A DNA stretch of 12,613 bases from JANRIZ01 sp033764445 (GTDB lineage: Bacteria; Verrucomicrobiota; Verrucomicrobiia; JAWXBN01): assembly GCA_033764445.1 (NCBI GenBank), contig JANRIZ010000044.1, forward strand, positions 1 through 12,613, read 5' to 3'. The translations under genes and the position numbers were made by a program. The number at the start of each line of letters is the position of its first letter. Position 1 is the stretch's first letter. Shown here one piece after another: positions 7,680-12,613 of this stretch. Below the pieces are notes generated by a model. That model searched no databases. It saw only the letters and a list, made by a program, of their open reading frames with translations, and had not been told where the DNA came from.

Positions 7680-7897
7680 TATTTGAAGACCCTTTTTTTG
7701 CCCGTTTTGGACTTGGGCTTGGCCGACCAGTTGATCTGGTCGTAGTTGCTGCGGAATTTGGCACTGAGATTCCGGGGGGCGTGACCCTTGCCGGCGGCAC
7801 TGGCCGTGGATTTTTTGGAATCCTGGCAGGGCGGGCAGGTTCCCTTGGAACAGGGGGCGGCGGGGGCGGCAGGTGCAGGGGCGGGTTTGTTTTCCAT
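7676..7897 (-). CDS. Small 73-residue protein with CxxxxCPPC motif, function unknown
   Basis: The frame stays open upstream only over rsfS sequence, so the ATG at 7897 is the sensible start. The protein has an Ala/Pro-rich beginning (residues 4-15), a compact cysteine motif CSKGTCPPC (C16, C21, C24) that could bind a metal or form a disulfide, then a basic second half (SAKFRSNYDQINW, 45-57; SKTGKKRVFKY at the end). There is no signal peptide or membrane segment. A good promoter match lies about 30 nt upstream of the ATG, which supports a real gene, though no clear ribosome site is visible. The stop codon shares three bases with the stop of the convergent gene at 7278-7679. Homology is not known to me. 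Confidence 0.6.
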   Translation of the reverse strand: MENKPAPAPAAPAAPCSKGTCPPCQDSKKSTASAAGKGHAPRNLSAKFRSNYDQINWSAKPKSKTGKKRVFKY

Positions 7898-7935
7898 GGA
7901 TGTCGGGGGTCTGTCTGGGAATGAGTGAAATCGGG

Positions 7936-7965
7936 AGTCTAAAGATGGGCGGAAACCGCTGGCAA
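7936..7965 (-). promoter_or_regulatory. Candidate sigma-70-type promoter for the small cysteine-motif gene
   Basis: On the minus strand TTGCCA (7965-7960, 5/6 to the -35 consensus) is followed after 18 nt by TAGACT (7941-7936, 4/6 to the -10 consensus). It sits in the 118-nt gap after rsfS and would start a transcript about 30 nt before the ATG at 7897, so the small gene need not depend on nadD-rsfS transcription. Confidence 0.48.
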
Positions 7966-8015
7966 GCCGAAAATCAGTCCGCTTCAGCGCGACGGACCCG
8001 GCTGCGGTTGGCGGT

Positions 8016-8600
8016 TCAGAACCGGACCGGGGTGGCGTCCTTCCAGAGTTCTTCCAGGCCGTAGTAGGCGCGTTTGTCCTGCACAAAAAGATGGGCCATG
8101 ACGTTGCCGTAATCGACGACAATCCAGCCGCTTTCATTGCCCCCATCCCGACCGATGTTTTTTTCGCCGATCTTTTGGAGTTCCTCCTCCAGATGCCCGG
8201 CCAGAACCTTCAGATGCGGGTCCGAGGTGGCGGTGGCAATGAGAATGTAATCGGTCACGCTGGAAATGCCCTGCACGTCGAGAACCACAATTTCGGACGC
8301 CTTTTTATCGTCCAGGAGGCCGTGCATGGCCCGGACGAGCCTGTATCCCGCATCCACCCGCTCGGGAGTCCGGGCCGGGGCGGGAGCCGGGGCCGCCGCC
8401 GTTTTGGCGCGGGTTTTGGAAGTCACCACCCGGGGCGCAAAGTTCCGGGCGGCGTTTCCTTTTGAAGGGGCCCGGGATATTTTCCCCTTGGAGGAGGCCC
8501 GGGGCGCCTTCCCTTTGGGAAGCGGTTTGCGGGCGGTTTTTTTCGGACGGGATTTTCCGGCGGCGGGGACGGATTTTTTGGGACTGGCTTTTTTAGGCAT
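8016..8600 (-). CDS. rsfS: Ribosomal silencing factor RsfS with long basic N-terminal extension
   Basis: RsfS (Iojap/YbeB family) binds ribosomal protein L14 and blocks joining of the two ribosomal subunits when nutrients are low. The conserved domain fills about residues 80-194: LDDKKASEIVVLDVQGISSVTDY, ATATSDPHLKVLAGHLEEEL, ESGWIVVDYGNVMAHLF and YYGLEELW. The protein is 194 residues, against a usual 105-130, because of a Lys/Arg/Ala/Pro-rich extension of about 80 residues that resembles histone-H1-type tails and holds a 9-residue repeat. The start at 8600 overlaps the end of nadD by 8 nt, with AAGGG about 8 nt before it, which argues for translational coupling and that the extension is translated. 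The only other Met codon (residue 92) is inside the domain. nadD-rsfS is a common pair in bacteria. Confidence 0.94.
   Translation of the reverse strand: MPKKASPKKSVPAAGKSRPKKTARKPLPKGKAPRASSKGKISRAPSKGNAARNFAPRVVTSKTRAKTAAAPAPAPARTPERVDAGYRLVRAMHGLLDDKKASEIVVLDVQGISSVTDYILIATATSDPHLKVLAGHLEEELQKIGEKNIGRDGGNESGWIVVDYGNVMAHLFVQDKRAYYGLEELWKDATPVRF
8439..8519 (-). repeat. Three degenerate 27-bp tandem repeats within rsfS
   Basis: The units encode PKGKAPRAS, SKGKISRAP and SKGNAARNF (residues 28-54 of RsfS). The plus strand shows the same pattern as three near-27-nt blocks, each with a CCCTTTGG-like core followed by GCCCGGG-like sequence in the first two. This points to growth of the basic tail by duplication. 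Confidence 0.6.
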
Positions 8601-9183
8601 AGGATTGACCCTTCAAGAGTAGCTTTTCGACAGCCCCGGGTACAAGACCGAAAATGGGTTTTCCCCGGCGGAGCCGTTCGCGGATTTCCGTCGAGGAAAT
8701 GTCCATCATCCGGGCGGGAAGCATCTCATGGTCGAAATCCGCCAGAAGCCGCGGCTGGATCGTGTGGCCCGGACGTGTGGCGATCAGCAGCGTGGCCCTC
8801 TGTGCGATGCGCTTGGGTTCCCTCCAGGTTTGGAGTTCGGCCACATTGTCGGCCCCGATGATCCAGTACAGTTTTGCCCCCGGATGGATTTTCCCAAAAG
8901 CCTCCAGTGTCTCGAAGGTGAAGGACGGACCCCGGCGGCGGTATTCCAGATCGCTGGCGAGGATGTTTTTCCGGCCCCGGACCGCGGCCCGGACCAGTTT
9001 CAGACGGACGGCGGCGGGAAGGCGGACCTTGGATTTGTGGGGGGGCCGGGCGCTGGGGATCAGATACACGCGGTCCAGACCCGCCCCGGCGATGGCATCC
9101 GCCGCCAGGGTCAGATGCCCGTTGTGGAGCGGGTCAAAGGTCCCCCCGAGCAGTCCGATTTTTAGGGTTTGTTTGCGCGGCAC
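8593..9183 (-). CDS. nadD: Nicotinate-nucleotide adenylyltransferase
   Basis: Joins nicotinate mononucleotide and ATP to give deamido-NAD, the shared step of NAD synthesis. It has 196 residues, normal for NadD. Visible motifs: GGTFDPLHNGHL (13-24) with the nucleotidyltransferase HxGH-type site (HNGH, 20-23), PPHK (47-50), WIIGADN (107-113) with W120 after it, and the C-terminal ISSTEIRERL (162-171). The start is a GTG at 9183: no ATG lies before the GGTFDP motif and a stop codon sits four codons upstream. No ribosome site is evident. It overlaps rsfS by 8 nt and is divergent from the CoaB-like gene (47 nt between starts). Confidence 0.95.
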   Translation of the reverse strand: MPRKQTLKIGLLGGTFDPLHNGHLTLAADAIAGAGLDRVYLIPSARPPHKSKVRLPAAVRLKLVRAAVRGRKNILASDLEYRRRGPSFTFETLEAFGKIHPGAKLYWIIGADNVAELQTWREPKRIAQRATLLIATRPGHTIQPRLLADFDHEMLPARMMDISSTEIRERLRRGKPIFGLVPGAVEKLLLKGQSYA

Positions 9184-9197
9184 AATGGGGCTTTAAT
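9169..9197 (+). promoter_or_regulatory. Candidate promoter for the CoaB-like gene
   Basis: TTGTTT (9169-9174) is followed after 17 nt by TTTAAT (9192-9197, 5/6 to the -10 consensus). The -35 is weak (3/6). It lies partly within the start of nadD on the other strand and would give a leader of about 27 nt. Confidence 0.32.
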
Positions 9198-9222
9198 GGG
9201 TTTGTTTTCCCAAGTAAAAGCC
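9189..9222. repeat. Nested inverted repeat between nadD and the CoaB-like gene
   Basis: GGCTTT (9189-9194) pairs with AAAGCC (9217-9222), and inside it TGGG (9197-9200) pairs with CCCA (9209-9212) around a T-rich loop. It fills most of the 47-nt divergent region. It could be an operator or a leader hairpin for the plus-strand transcript; nothing decides between these. Confidence 0.4.
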
Positions 9223-9230
9223 AAAATGCG

Positions 9231-9887
9231 ATGACACGCGACACAATCTTCATCACCACCGGACCCGGGTACGAACCCCTCGACCAGGTGCGCCGGCTGA
9301 CCAATTTTTCCACCGGCAAACTCGGGACCGGTCTGGGCAATTTTCTGGCCGACCGCGGGTATCGGGTCATTTGTTTTGCCGGGGAAACCCGGACCTTCCG
9401 TGAGCCCAACCGGGCGGAGGCGGTGGTGGAGTTTGGTACCGGGAGGGACCTGCTGGACAGATTGCGGGAATGGTCCGGGAAGGAATCGCCCCGGGCGCTT
9501 TTCCATGTGGCCGCCCTCGGGGACTTTCAGGTCGCGGACATCCATGATGCCCAGGGGCGGAAATTGGAGGGTGCGAAAATCCCCTCGCGGGAGGGGGAAC
9601 TGGTGTTGCGGCTCAAACCCGCCCCCAAGGTGATCCCGCATTTGAGGGGCCTTTTCCCGGCGGCCCGGATCGTGGGCTGGAAGTATGAGCTGGAGGGGGA
9701 TGCCGCCCGGGCGCTCCGCCATGCCGCGGAGCAAATCGCCGAAAACCGGACCGATGCCTGTGTGGTCAATGGCCGGGCGTATGGTCCCGGGTTCGGACTT
9801 GTGGGAGCCGGGGACGGATGCCGCCATGCCGACGGACCCGGGGAACTGTACACCCTGCTGGAGAGTCACCTTCTCGCCAGAGAGTAA
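9231..9887 (+). CDS. Stand-alone phosphopantothenate-cysteine ligase-like protein (CoaB domain)
   Basis: Likely joins cysteine to 4'-phosphopantothenate on the way to coenzyme A. It has 218 residues, the size of the CoaB half of the usual bifunctional CoaBC, with no CoaC flavoprotein domain. The N-terminus, ITTGPGYEPLDQVRRLTNFSTGKLGTGL (8-35), matches the CoaB nucleotide-binding start in which P-x-D-x-V-R, then S/T-x-G-K-x-G are expected. AALGDFQVAD (94-103) stands for AAV-x-DY, AKIPS (115-119) for the K-I-x-S segment, and LKPAPKVI (128-135) for the L-x-PTPDIL segment. GWKYELEGD (149-157) is closer to the eukaryote-like SFKLETD than to the usual bacterial GFAAET. VVNGRAYGPGFGLVG (178-192) replaces VAN. 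The start at 9231 has no clear ribosome site; another ATG lies at 9226 out of frame. It overlaps the NRDE gene at its 3' end by 22 nt. The family is likely; activity is less sure given the changed motifs. Confidence 0.78.
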   Translation: MTRDTIFITTGPGYEPLDQVRRLTNFSTGKLGTGLGNFLADRGYRVICFAGETRTFREPNRAEAVVEFGTGRDLLDRLREWSGKESPRALFHVAALGDFQVADIHDAQGRKLEGAKIPSREGELVLRLKPAPKVIPHLRGLFPAARIVGWKYELEGDAARALRHAAEQIAENRTDACVVNGRAYGPGFGLVGAGDGCRHADGPGELYTLLESHLLARE

Positions 9888-10600
9888 CTCATAAACTCCA
9901 GGTTGTTCCAGGGCGGACCCGGGTGGTAGTTGAAGGTGATCCCTGAGTTGTTGACGATGACTTCACTGACACTGACCGTCTGGGCGTCATCGAGTTTCAT
10001 GGCGGGGGTCAGGGCGCTGGGGGTCTCCGTACCGAAATGAAACGGGCGCAACCCCTCGGGTGTGGGCTGGGGGTTTTGCTCCAGGAGGGATTTCCAGAGA
10101 TGCTGCCGGTACTGCCGGGCCTGGACATCCGCTGTTTCGGAGGAGGACCATATCTGGGCCCCGATGAGATTGTGCTGGGAATTGAGAGTGGTGCCATTCC
10201 ATTCCCAGGTGAAGACCTTGGGCAACCGGTCCTTGAGGACGGAGACGTAGATCAGTTTGAAGGGGCCGAAAGTCGCCAGCCGTTTGGTGCGCATGATCAT
10301 GCGGATCTGGCTTTCGCTGGTGTGCCCCAGCAGGGAGGGGATGATCTGGGCGCGGCTTTTTTTTCCCCGGCTTTTGGTCTTGTTTTTGTCGTAGCCGTTG
10401 AGCATGCAAAAACAGGTGCCGTCATTTTGCACGGCCATCCAGGTTCCGTCCCCCATGGTGTCGTACGGGTAGAGAGCCAGCAATTTCTGCGCGCGCCGGA
10501 CCGATGGAAGCTGGGCGGCGGGGCGCTTGGAGGATTCATCCCGGCTGCAGCGCAGGGAATAACTCTCCTTGCCGTGAGGAAAATAGGTGACAGTACACAT
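9866..10600 (-). CDS. NRDE-family (TANGO2-like) protein
   Basis: Protein of 244 residues beginning MCTVTYFP, the hallmark N-terminus of the NRDE family with Cys at position 2, followed at 18-22 by CSRDE (NRDE with Ser for Asn) and a KRPA segment. GDGTWMAVQNDGTCFCMLNGYD (50-71) matches the GGTWLG...G-x-x-x-x-LLN block of the family. The middle (FGPFKLIYV, VFTWEWNG) and the tail complete the fold. The biochemical role of bacterial members is not established; the eukaryotic relative TANGO2 has been tied to Golgi organisation and lipid or heme handling. The frame stays open to 11101, but that region is the transporter on the other strand and the MCT start is characteristic. It is divergent from the transporter and overlaps the convergent CoaB-like gene by 22 nt. 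Confidence 0.85.
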   Translation of the reverse strand: MCTVTYFPHGKESYSLRCSRDESSKRPAAQLPSVRRAQKLLALYPYDTMGDGTWMAVQNDGTCFCMLNGYDKNKTKSRGKKSRAQIIPSLLGHTSESQIRMIMRTKRLATFGPFKLIYVSVLKDRLPKVFTWEWNGTTLNSQHNLIGAQIWSSSETADVQARQYRQHLWKSLLEQNPQPTPEGLRPFHFGTETPSALTPAMKLDDAQTVSVSEVIVNNSGITFNYHPGPPWNNLEFMSYSLARR

Positions 10601-10685
10601 CCCGTAAGGGAGTCTGGGCCATGTGCCGGGAAATACAAACCAAACATTGGCCGGGCCGGTCGCCCTGTCCGACGGAAAATCCCTC

Positions 10686-10715
10686 TGGCCAACAGGGGAG
10701 ACCAATGGATAGACT
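10686..10715 (+). promoter_or_regulatory. Candidate promoter for the TauE/SafE gene
   Basis: TGGCCA (10686-10691, 4/6) and TAGACT (10710-10715, 4/6) are separated by 18 nt, the same spacing and -10 box as the candidate before the small gene at 7897. Transcription would begin near 10722, almost on the start codon, so the message might be leaderless. Weak evidence by itself. Confidence 0.3.
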
Positions 10716-10724
10716 GGGGGGGTG

Positions 10725-11534
10725 ATGGAACTCACACCCATGTTGCTGCTGGCCGTGCTTGGATTTCTGACGGGCATCTGTGCCGGTCTGTTGGGAATCG
10801 GGGGTGGCACACTGATTGTTCCCGGGCTGCTGGTCATTTTCCATGTCCTGAACCTGCACCTGGCCTCCGACATGCACACCGCCATGGCCACGTCGCTGGC
10901 GGCGATGATCTTCACTGCGTCCTCCTCCACCTTTTCCCGTTGGAAACGAGGGGACATCAACTGGGAGCCGGTCCGGATCATGACCCTGCCGATTGTCGTG
11001 GGCGTGGTCCTGGGCACGCTGCTTTCGGCCCGGCTCAATGCCGCCGTGCTGAAATTCATTTTTGCGATCGTCATTTTGTGCATTGCCCTGAGGATGATCA
11101 TTCCCCCGGGCCCGAAGGCGGGGGAGAGAACCTACAAGTCCATCCTCTGGCAGATGCTTCCCATGTCCCTGATCATCGGTCTGAAGTCCGGATTGCTCGG
11201 GGTGGGGGGCGGCCCCCTGAGTGTCCCGTTCCTGAATCATCTCGGGCTGGACATGCGCAAGTCCACCGGGACCTCGACCTTTTTCACACTGCCCGTGGCC
11301 CTGACCGGCACCCTGACCTACTACGTGCTGGCCCAGACCGGTCTGGCCAATCATCTTGGGGGTGTGGGGGGGCTCGTCTACTGGCCCGCCGTGCTCATGG
11401 TCGTGCCTTTCAGCATGGCCGGGGCGCCGGTGGGTTCGCTCATTTCGAGACGCATTTCGGGGCACTGGCTCAAAATCGTCTTTGCACTTTTTCTGATCCT
11501 CATTGCCGTGGCGCTGCTGACCGGGCTGGCGTGA
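10725..11534 (+). CDS. TauE/SafE-family membrane transporter (probable sulfite/organosulfur anion exporter)
   Basis: Inner-membrane protein of 269 residues, a normal size for the family. It has about eight hydrophobic segments arranged as two similar halves, each led by the family signature: GLLGIGGGTLIVPGLL (about 20-35) and GLLGVGGGPLSVPFL (about 164-178). The first half is followed by HTAMATSLAAM and the second by KSTGTSTFFTLPVALTG, both typical. Members export sulfite, sulfoacetate or related anions, but substrates vary widely and cannot be told here. A GTG lies directly before the ATG; I chose the ATG at 10725, preceded by a run of G. It is divergent from the NRDE gene and ends 20 nt from the convergent ATPase gene. 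Confidence 0.92.
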   Translation: MELTPMLLLAVLGFLTGICAGLLGIGGGTLIVPGLLVIFHVLNLHLASDMHTAMATSLAAMIFTASSSTFSRWKRGDINWEPVRIMTLPIVVGVVLGTLLSARLNAAVLKFIFAIVILCIALRMIIPPGPKAGERTYKSILWQMLPMSLIIGLKSGLLGVGGGPLSVPFLNHLGLDMRKSTGTSTFFTLPVALTGTLTYYVLAQTGLANHLGGVGGLVYWPAVLMVVPFSMAGAPVGSLISRRISGHWLKIVFALFLILIAVALLTGLA

Positions 11535-11554
11535 ACCGGGGCGAGGGCGGGAGG

Positions 11555-12613
11555 TCAGTCTGCCTTTTTCAACAGCCGCAGACTGTTGAGCACGACAAGG
11601 ACCGTGCTGCCCTCGTGGCCGAAGACTCCGAGGGTGAGGGTGATTTCGTCAAAGGCCGCCAGGGTCACCAGCAGCGCCACCACCCCCAGGGAAAAGGCGA
11701 CATTCTGTTTGATGACCGCCAGGGAGCGCTCGCTCAGGCGCACCGCCTCCACCAGCCTGCCGATGCGGTCATTCATCAGGATCACATCCGCCTGCTCCAG
11801 GGCGGCGTCACTGCCGCGGGCCCCCATGGCGATCCCGATCGAGGAAAGTGCCATGCCTGGCGCATCATTGACCCCGTCGCCGACCATGGCCACGGACCCG
11901 TGCGTGCCTTTTAATTCGCGGATGGCCTCCAGTTTGTCCTGCGGCTGCAAATCCGCCCGGACCTCATCGACGCCCACCTCGCGGGAGACCCGTTCGGCCG
12001 CCGCACGATGGTCGCCGGTGAGCATGACCACCCGTTTGCCCATTTTCCTGAGAAGTCCGACCGCCCGGGCGGATTCCGCACGCACCTCGTCGGTAAGGGT
12101 CAGTCGCACAAAATGCCCGCCGGATTGGATCCAGACCCGGGTACCCTCCCCGGCGGAGGCCAGATCGGGAAGGGAGATGCCGAGTTTTTCAAAGAGTGCC
12201 GGCTGGCCCACGCGGCATTTTGCGCCGTCGATTTCCGCCTCCACGCCCAGGCCCGGATGGCTGGTGAAATTCCGGACCGGCAGGGGCGGGAGATTCCGAT
12301 TTTTGGCCTCGTGGCGGATGGCCATGGCCAGGGGATGCTCCGAAAAAGCCTCCAGACTTGCCGCCGCCTGCAGGCACTCCCCGACGGAGGCGTGGCCGGA
12401 CGCCTCCACGGCCGTGACCCGGAAATTGCCCGTGGTGAGCGTTCCCGTTTTGTCCAGGGCGATGCAGCGGACCTTGGCCAGGGTTTCAACCGCGTGGCCC
12501 CCCTTGAAAAGGATTCCCTGACGCGCCCCGGCGGCGATGGCGCTGAGAATGGCCGAGGGGATCGAGAGGACCAGGGCGCAGGGCGAGGCGACCACCAACA
12601 GCGTCATGGCATG
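11555..12613 (-). CDS. Heavy-metal P1B-type ATPase (P1B-4-like), C-terminal part, 5' end beyond window
   Basis: ATP-driven metal exporter of the cytoplasmic membrane; 352 residues are visible and the N-terminus (metal-binding region and first helices) lies past the right edge. In visible-part numbering: transmembrane SPC motif at 10-12, phosphorylation loop DKTGTLT from D54, HP motif in SEHPLA (93-94), MLTGDH (197-202), GDGVNDAP (245-252), and HEGST (333-337) in the last helices. SPC in place of CPC, together with HEGS/GT, is the mark of the P1B-4 group (Co2+, Fe2+ or Zn2+ exporters such as CoaT or PfeT), rather than ZntA-type or copper pumps. This substrate call rests on two motifs and is less sure than the family. 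A Met at 12607 is internal, since the codons before it continue the helix. It converges on the transporter gene. Confidence 0.93.
   Translation of the reverse strand, partial: HAMTLLVVASPCALVLSIPSAILSAIAAGARQGILFKGGHAVETLAKVRCIALDKTGTLTTGNFRVTAVEASGHASVGECLQAAASLEAFSEHPLAMAIRHEAKNRNLPPLPVRNFTSHPGLGVEAEIDGAKCRVGQPALFEKLGISLPDLASAGEGTRVWIQSGGHFVRLTLTDEVRAESARAVGLLRKMGKRVVMLTGDHRAAAERVSREVGVDEVRADLQPQDKLEAIRELKGTHGSVAMVGDGVNDAPGMALSSIGIAMGARGSDAALEQADVILMNDRIGRLVEAVRLSERSLAVIKQNVAFSLGVVALLVTLAAFDEITLTLGVFGHEGSTVLVVLNSLRLLKKAD
11556..11585. terminator. Inverted repeat at the convergent transporter/ATPase ends
   Basis: A perfect 8-bp inverted repeat, CAGTCTGC (11556-11563) and GCAGACTG (11578-11585), has a 14-nt loop. 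It begins one base inside the ATPase stop codon and about 20 nt after the transporter stop codon. It could slow transcription from the left, but no T-tract follows on either strand, so it is not a classical terminator. Confidence 0.28.

Noticed and set aside
8012..8024. Short palindrome over the rsfS stop codon (CGGTT-CAG-AACCG)
   Set aside because: A 5-bp stem without T-tract; not distinguishable from chance in GC-rich sequence.
10601..11465. Upstream extension of the NRDE gene to 11101, and the 309-codon minus frame 10536-11465
   Set aside because: Both are antisense to the TauE/SafE gene. The MCTVTYF start at 10600 is the family's N-terminus.
10037..11914. 625-codon open frame on the plus strand
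   Set aside because: Crosses three real genes on both strands (NRDE, TauE/SafE, ATPase) and its product has no recognisable domain.
1..12613. Defence island, prophage or mobile element
   Set aside because: No integrase, transposase, phage structural gene, toxin-antitoxin pair, direct terminal repeats or change of base composition was found; the genes are mostly core metabolism.

Overview
This is GC-rich bacterial chromosome, densely coded on both strands, with 14 genes or gene parts and no stretch over 300 bases without a gene. I see no tRNA, rRNA, CRISPR array, insertion sequence, integrase or phage gene. The gene content (a large cytoplasmic rhamnosidase-like glycosidase under a divergent AraC regulator, single-domain mannose-1-phosphate guanylyltransferase, a nadD-rsfS pair, a stand-alone CoaB-like ligase, lysine/alanine/proline-rich tails) suggests a free-living, carbohydrate-using Verrucomicrobiota member, perhaps of the Opitutales. 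That placement is an inference from gene style, not from a marker gene, and I hold it at moderate to low confidence.

Layout, left to right. (1) Minus strand 1-1362: cardiolipin synthase, cut at its C-terminus by the window edge. It lies downstream of a minus-strand AraC-type regulator (1434-2219). (2) Plus strand 2292-5486: a large glycoside-hydrolase-like protein, divergent from the regulator across about 72 bp that holds a short inverted repeat. (3) Plus strand 5563-7679: a tight cluster of a small Rieske [2Fe-2S] protein, a 92-residue coiled-coil protein, mannose-1-phosphate guanylyltransferase and a protein of unknown function. (4) Minus strand 9183 down to 7676: nadD, then rsfS overlapping it by 8 nt, then a separately promoted 73-residue cysteine-motif protein whose stop codon overlaps that of the convergent unknown gene. 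(5) Plus strand 9231-9887: a CoaB-like ligase, divergent from nadD and overlapping the 3' end of the convergent NRDE-family gene (minus, 9866-10600) by 22 nt. (6) Plus strand 10725-11534: a TauE/SafE-type transporter. It converges on the C-terminal part of a metal P1B-type ATPase (minus, 11555 to the right edge).

Functionally most of the window is housekeeping: membrane phospholipid (cls), GDP-mannose precursor (manC), NAD (nadD), ribosome hibernation (rsfS), coenzyme A (coaB-like) and metal or anion transport. The AraC/glycosidase pair looks like a small sugar-responsive unit. I found no clear new multi-gene system. The best leads are the 73-residue cysteine-motif protein with its own promoter, the repeat-bearing basic extension on RsfS, the divergent stand-alone CoaB, the Rieske/coiled-coil/ManC/unknown cluster, and the unclassified glycosidase.
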